Shown piece after piece: positions 59,157 to 64,000 of a stretch of 64,000 bases of DNA; positions within the stretch are counted from its first letter, which is position 1, and each line of letters starts with the position of its first letter. The stretch lies in NCBI GenBank assembly GCA_020543525.1, contig JAHYIO010000005.1, positions 434,001 through 498,000 on the forward strand, given 5' to 3'. The stretch comes from Coriolopsis trogii (Eukaryota > Basidiomycota > Agaricomycetes > Polyporales > Polyporaceae). Under the pieces are notes generated by a model. It did no database searches, was not told the DNA's origin, and was given only the letters and a program-made list of their open reading frames with translations. Both the position numbers and the translations under genes were made by a program.

Positions 59157-60099
59157 TTAGGAGGGACTAGGCTCACTTTCTTGCCAAGAGTGCAGGCCCT
59201 GCTTCGTCAAGTTGTACTCCACCCAGTTCTCGCTCCGCGTCATGCTCTTCATGAACACGTCCTCGACCCCACACCGCCTCCAAAGCGGGTCGAACTGCTT
59301 CGCGTAGTACACCGTGCAGCTGAACCGGAGCCGCTTCCCAATCGTCCAGTCGTACTTGACGTGTGGCCGCTCGTCGATCGCGGGCACGTCCACAGACAGC
59401 AGCCCGTGGTGTGCCGTCCCTGCAGCGGGACGCGACACGTCCCCAGGCTTGAGCACGTAGCGCATTGCAGACGTCAGCGAGTTCGCAAACGCCGACCCGA
59501 ACATGCTCGTTCCCAGGTTCGGCGGCGTGGCGGGTGGCTCAGCGTCGGGTGGTATAGGACTCCTTCGGAGGCAGAGGTGGGGTGTCACGGCGCCGCCCAA
59601 ACTCTCCTGCACAATCGAGCGGTCGCTGTCCGACATGATCAATGACGCCTTGCCTCTTCGTATTTTAGTCTCCACGGATCCGGAGGATGACTTGCCTGCT
59701 CTCTGACAGCAATGAACGCGAGAGATTTGCCTTTGATACCGCATCGAGATCATGGAGGATCTTGCCCGCAGCCTCGACCGCCTCCGGCATCCCACTCACC
59801 TGCCCACCGGCTGCGGCGGTCGACAGCTCGACGGCGGGCTTCGCGCGAACGGAACGAGACGTTTCTGCCCCTTGATGATGGCCCCCTGGGGTGCCGGTGG
59901 GGCTTAGTAACGAAGACGACGTCCCCGAATCCGCGGAGGCTTTCTGCCGGAGAACGTCGCGGATGGCCATGAGCGACGGCTTCGCGCCGGTGCTTCTATC
60001 TTGCCAACCTGCATTGTCGTGATCGGGGTCAGGCGACTGCGTGACGCTCCCAGAGAATAGCCGGAACGGTCTCGTCGCGGTAGGTGTGGTTGGCGGCAT
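59157..60099 (-). pseudogene. fragment of the PI3P 5-kinase FAB1, frameshifted and truncated
   Basis: From an ATG at 60099 the minus strand reads a low-complexity linker, then LLSESRQVILRIRGD. A one-base frame change follows (no intron possible), then RRGKASLIMSDSDRSIVQES. After a linker come VKYDWTIGKRLRFSCTVYYA, KQFDPLWRRCGVEDVFMKS and MTRSENW, which is the start of the C-terminal PIP-kinase domain of Fab1/PIKfyve. The similarity stops at ~59223; 22 unrelated codons lead to a TAA at 59157. The catalytic loop and the ATP-binding Lys region are absent. Fab1 makes PI(3,5)P2 on vacuoles; this partial copy is dead. Confidence 0.75.
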
Positions 60100-60966
60100 C
60101 GATGGTGTGGACCGTTCAAATTCAAGAGCTCGTGTGGATTGTCGACCGCCGGGATATATCAGTCGATAGCAGCTGTCAAAAGAATTGTCCCTGCGTCATG
60201 TCAGGAGCTCGCCTAGAAGTGAAAGCGATGTTACTGCACCAAAAACATACGAGCGATGACGTGCCCTGCGGGAAACACTCTTTCACCATTCGACGAGTTC
60301 AGGGACGACGGATGTCGTGGATGTTTTGACTCGATTGTGAAACTTCCAAGTTGCGGCCTTGTTGTATGTTTGACATTGAGAGGTAGCACCAGCAGTGACG
60401 ATGAGTCCAAGTCTCAGTTCTACTTTTGTCGCAACCTGGTCGAGCGCCGGGTCATGCCGGGACGAGATCTCCCGAGACAACTCTTGAGTCTTGATCACTT
60501 TCACCTCTAGAGCTCAACTAATACGATCTACATACTTAGATTCAATGACTCCTCGGCGGTTTCAGCCAAGGCCAGATTGTCAGACCTTGCTCCGATTTTG
60601 TTTACAGGTAGCGGACGCGCTCCCCGGAAAATGGCAGCAAGAGCCACCAAGCTGTCGACCAACACTGACGGTGGCGTTGGTGGGTAACGGCGATGACTAT
60701 TCTTAAAGACAAGGCAAGGGTTAGCTCTGTCAAACCGTCACTCATGTCTGTTTATTATTCGTCAAGGCGTTCACGACATTGCAACGGTCGGTCAGAGCGG
60801 GATCTCGCGAGGCTTATAGGGAGGCTTACGGTCTTCATCTACTGCACGCACGACTCTCCTCCGTTCACTTCAACGCGTCCTCTTTGTACCATCCGCTCAA
60901 ATAAGCTGGCATAACTGTGCGTATTCAATACCAGTATGTACACCGTGCCTAACTCTTCTTGCCTAG
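60100..60966. other. intergenic / F-box gene promoter
   Basis: About 870 nt without a recognised gene. A GTGCGT (60916) ... CCTAAC ... GCCTAG (60966) pair fits a 5' UTR intron ending directly at the next ATG. Confidence 0.45.
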
Positions 60967-62463
60967 ATGGATAAACAACACGTCCGCCACCTATCGATAG
61001 GTGGCAGAACCTCCCCCATCGAACAGTTGCCCAACGAGCTTCTTGTCATAATCTTGAAACTTGCCAGAACCGACTCGGACGGCCGGCCAGACCAGCCCAA
61101 ACGCCTGCACTGGCCTATTCTCATGCGAGTCTGTCGTTACTGGCGACACACCATCTGCAACACACCAGAGTTCTGGCAAAACATCGACGTCTGTCATCGT
61201 ATGCATTGGCTCATCTTATCGTTGGAGCGGTCCAACATGCTCCCCGTGCACGTCAATGTCGAAAACTACCGGAGTGGCTGTGGCGGCATGAGCTTCGAGG
61301 AGACGATGGAAGCTCTCACAGCACATGGCAGCGATCGCGTCCTTTCGCTGACCTACATAAACCTACGAAGCAGTGAAACCTTACAGCATACGATCACTCC
61401 CATTCCGATGCCACTTCTCAACCGATTGACTCTCCATTCGAGCGATAGCGGCGGATCTTGGCGCCTCCCGGTGCTGAATATTCCCCACGCCGAATGTTTC
61501 CCGCTCCTGCAATCACTTGATTTAGTCGATATGGGGCCAAGGATCGTACCGGACGTGCTCTCAAGACTGCGTTCACTATCTTTGAAGTACACTGATCGCT
61601 ACCTCGAAGGTCCAGCGTATGCAGAGCGGCCAACCGTTTTCCTCGCCATGCTCGATGCATGTTCCTCGTTGGAGTCCCTCACACTCATAGAAGTCGGTTC
61701 GTATGCCATTGGGGATGGTATAGAGCAAGGTTCAGGACAGTTGGTGACGTTGCGCAATATCCGCGAGGTCAGCATCGTCGACGGCACGAAGTACATCGCG
61801 AGCCTCCTCTCCCACATACATATTCCCGCTCGCGCTCACGTCAAATTGACCGAGAGCGAGATGGATTACGCAAACTTTGTTCTCTCCGCGGAGCAGATGC
61901 TCCCTAGCGCGTCTTTCAGAGACCGGCTCCCTATCCTGCGCTCCGTCAACCGCCTCCATTTCAACATCGGGATCGTTTCGAACGTCGCCGTACCACACGT
62001 CCTTTTCCGAGGTTTCGTGGACGAAGGCCCGTCGGCCGGAGGAAGCATCGAGGTCACTCTCAACTTCAAGGTGGATCACCACGTGGCTAGCTACTACACT
62101 GAACAAGGCCTCACCCGCCTCGTCCCCCAGTGGTTCCCGTGCGATGCATCGCTCACCAGCCTCCTGTGCGTCGGAGACATGCATACGATGTCTAGCGCTA
62201 AATGGGAGCAGACCCTTCGTCCCTACCCGAACATGCAGACGCTGATTGTGGACGAGGGCAACAACCTGTGCGGTATCGGGCCCTTGATCGAGGCTCTGCG
62301 GAAGGAGCGGAGGGAGCGTTCAGCAAACGGCGGGCCTCTATGTCCCAAGTTGGAATCTCTCCGGATACGCAATCATGCGGCGCTGCAGCCGCACACGCAG
62401 GACGTTGTGCGGCAGGGCGTCGTACCTTTCCAGATCGTATCGGAAGCCTTAGAAGCATACTAG
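60967..62463 (+). CDS. F-box protein (intact, single coding exon)
   Basis: 498 residues. The F-box is near residues 19-70: IEQLPNELLVIILKLARTD, then PILMRVCRYWRHTICNTPEFWQNI. A long C-terminal part of irregular leucine-rich strands follows (LLNRLTLHSS, LLQSLDLVD, LRSLSLKYTD, LESLTLIEVG, LRNIREVSIVD, MQTLIVDEGN, KLESLRIRNH), a substrate-binding arc as in fungal F-box/LRR proteins. It would bind Skp1 in an SCF ubiquitin ligase; the target is unknown. The ATG directly follows a CTAG acceptor, so a 5' UTR intron is likely. It is the only undamaged F-box gene in the window; the others (5728, 47762, 51740) are broken. Confidence 0.85.
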   Translation: MDKQHVRHLSIGGRTSPIEQLPNELLVIILKLARTDSDGRPDQPKRLHWPILMRVCRYWRHTICNTPEFWQNIDVCHRMHWLILSLERSNMLPVHVNVENYRSGCGGMSFEETMEALTAHGSDRVLSLTYINLRSSETLQHTITPIPMPLLNRLTLHSSDSGGSWRLPVLNIPHAECFPLLQSLDLVDMGPRIVPDVLSRLRSLSLKYTDRYLEGPAYAERPTVFLAMLDACSSLESLTLIEVGSYAIGDGIEQGSGQLVTLRNIREVSIVDGTKYIASLLSHIHIPARAHVKLTESEMDYANFVLSAEQMLPSASFRDRLPILRSVNRLHFNIGIVSNVAVPHVLFRGFVDEGPSAGGSIEVTLNFKVDHHVASYYTEQGLTRLVPQWFPCDASLTSLLCVGDMHTMSSAKWEQTLRPYPNMQTLIVDEGNNLCGIGPLIEALRKERRERSANGGPLCPKLESLRIRNHAALQPHTQDVVRQGVVPFQIVSEALEAY

Positions 62464-62559
62464 GCAGTCCACAACTTCCCTACGAAAGAATGTTTGCCGT
62501 GGAGTGTTACTACTTCGGTGCTTGTGCCCAATGTTCAGTCCAGATCTACTACAGTCTAT

Positions 62560-63470
62560 AGCGCGCTGGGAAAAGTTCAATGAAGTTCTCTTCGATTTGA
62601 ATGAGGCGCCGTCTCTAGTTCTGTCAATGCGATGTGAACTATACGGCTCAACTGAATCCGACATAGTTTGTGACATGCGATGAACACAAGCACTTGAGGA
62701 ACGTGCTTACCAAGTCGCATGTCAGATGTTATCAGCGGTATTGTCCTCAGTCTTGTATCCTTCAGTTCTTGAGGTTGGAGATGTGCATGAACAAGGCAGA
62801 ACTAGAGCAGGTGGTCGCGCGATAGAGGCGTGTAAGACAACTTGTCACATCTCGGAGATAGTCTTGGGGCTACTTAATTAAGCCACACAAACAAACCTCC
62901 TCACCATAACCACAAGCGCGTTCCGTTACATTTCCGGCCAGAAGGAGCCATCGCCGGTCCTTTATGATGTTCACTATCACATAATGAGCCTAGCCATAAG
63001 ACGTCAGTGACTACACAGGAAACCAGTGCATATACGCACCTCGACAAACCATGTGCTGGGTTCCCTACACAAGTGGAGGACATAGAGCGACACCATGCAG
63101 TGCGTGAAGATGAGGAAACCCCAGCCGTACGTCAGCGCCCACGGCGGAAGATAGGGAAGAGAATTGATAGCAGGCTTAGAGAACGCTTTATGCGGGGACG
63201 AAGTGAACTTCGTCGTGATGGTCGTGTAGACAAGCGAGGCCAGTGATCTTCCACTTCGAGTCCAGTGTGAACGTGTGCTCGACACTTGCAGTCACGGCCA
63301 TGAGGAGCTTCAAACATCGATGGCTAGCAGGATGGAAACGCACCAAGCCGAGTTCCTCCTCCGCATCGCCCTTCATCTTGGTGTGATCTCCTCGTATCCG
63401 ACAGGGAATCTGGATTCGATTCACGTTCACCCCGTAGGCTAGGTTCACGCCGTGTATCTCGGGTCATACG
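62560..63470 (-). pseudogene. degenerate copy of the DUF2470 gene
   Basis: Minus strand pieces repeat the 52770-53640 gene in order: MNLAYGVNVNRIQIP and MKGDAEEELGLV (exon 2), FTLDSKWKITGLA (exon 3 start), then in another frame LVYTTITTKFTSSPHKAFS, LPYLPPWALTYGWGFLIFTH and LYVLHLCRE. The exon-4 region lacks about 75 bp present in the intact gene, and exon 3 has a small deletion that breaks the frame after ITGLA. The 3' flank (62600-62930) also matches that of the intact copy. It is not functional as a DUF2470 protein. Confidence 0.75.
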
Positions 63471-64000
63471 CCTTCGGCCCATGTCGCTGATGGATCGACG
63501 CCAGAGGCGTGCCTCCTTGAGTTAGAATCATTTTCTGATCCTATTCCTCCAGGTTCAGCAGGACGACGGAAGTGACGGGCATCCACGATGACAACAAAAA
63601 CAGCCTGGACATGTTCGTGGGGACAATTGGCATAATCGACGCAAGTGGCGAAGACGCCGACGTTAGCTCTTAACGTACTGGTGGACCTCATCTCGTCCAG
63701 CGCAATCATTGAAGCTCTTGAATCCGAATGGAACATGCTTGACAGCTTGCGTGCGTAGCGCCGCAATGTGGGGGAGCTCTGTCAATGCGCCATGGTGCTG
63801 ACAATATGCCGAAGAATAATATTACACTGCACGGTACAAATACAGAACGGAACGGATAAGTAACGCACTCGTGATGACTGTCGTCTAGTAACGGTAGCGG
63901 GTGGAGTAGTCTGAGACACAACATGAGCCGAGTGCACAAAGACATATCAAGAGACATACCTTTCGGAGATACGACGAGACCACGTCCCTTAGAAGCACCG
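63471..64000. other. upstream debris of the DUF2470 copy
   Basis: This is the region where exon 1 of the copy should be; I could not identify it. It contains copy B of the dispersed repeat. Confidence 0.4.
63795..63942. repeat. dispersed repeat, copy B
   Basis: Matches 58960-59105, best over the last ~85 nt (TAACGCACTCGT to GAGTGCACAAAG). Confidence 0.7.

Noticed and set aside
1..64000. CRISPR arrays, rRNA genes or bacterial operons
   Set aside because: No spaced direct repeats, no rRNA core motifs, and introns throughout show a eukaryotic nuclear sequence.

Overview
The window is nuclear DNA from a filamentous basidiomycete, most likely an Agaricomycete (polypore-like, by inference). Coding genes carry many short introns (mostly 45-65 nt) with GTRNGT donors and YAG acceptors. 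The readable genes are typical mushroom-forming-fungus genes: a Topors-type RING ligase, a Whi2-like BTB protein, LTO1, a Med25-type VWA protein, xylulokinase, a Tudor-like HVA1 protein, DUF2470 and F-box proteins. Exon joins were worked out by hand; nearly all multi-exon models given here sum to a multiple of three.

Layout. 0-5.2 kb: the 3' end of a Pro/Ser-rich protein, convergent with a 7-exon RING protein. 5.7-7.5 kb: a decayed F-box gene. 7.7-8.9 kb: an NmrA-like oxidoreductase. 9-12 kb: unassigned. 12-15.3 kb: a 1051-residue Ser-rich protein. 15.3-21.9 kb: gene-poor, with minisatellites. 21.9-28.2 kb: LTO1, a Whi2-like gene and a Med25-like gene. 28.2-33 kb: unassigned. 33-42 kb: an ALKBH2-type repair dioxygenase, a xylulokinase, a GNAT acetyltransferase and an HVA1/Tudor protein. 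42.4-50.7 kb: four Ser/Thr-rich secreted proteins, three with GPI-type tails and an almost identical 5' gene architecture, with an F-box gene carrying one stop codon between them.

51.4-64 kb is different. It holds a small TA-flanked inverted-repeat element (MITE), an F-box fragment, an intact DUF2470 membrane protein gene and a degenerate second copy of that gene 10 kb away. It also holds broken fragments resembling mitochondrial HSP60, UTP14 and the PIP kinase FAB1, a 5'-truncated LINE with a poly-A tail and an 18-bp target-site duplication, and one intact F-box gene. This block looks like a gene-fragment graveyard built by duplication and transposition.

Functionally the intact genes are mostly unrelated housekeeping genes: ubiquitin ligation, Mediator, Fe-S/ribosome maturation, stress signalling, pentose metabolism and alkylation repair. 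The GPI-protein cluster and the F-box genes are the fast-evolving lineage-specific part. I found no CRISPR array, rRNA or convincing tRNA. I found no complete novel defence-type system; the most unusual material is the 51-64 kb block and the GPI-protein cluster.
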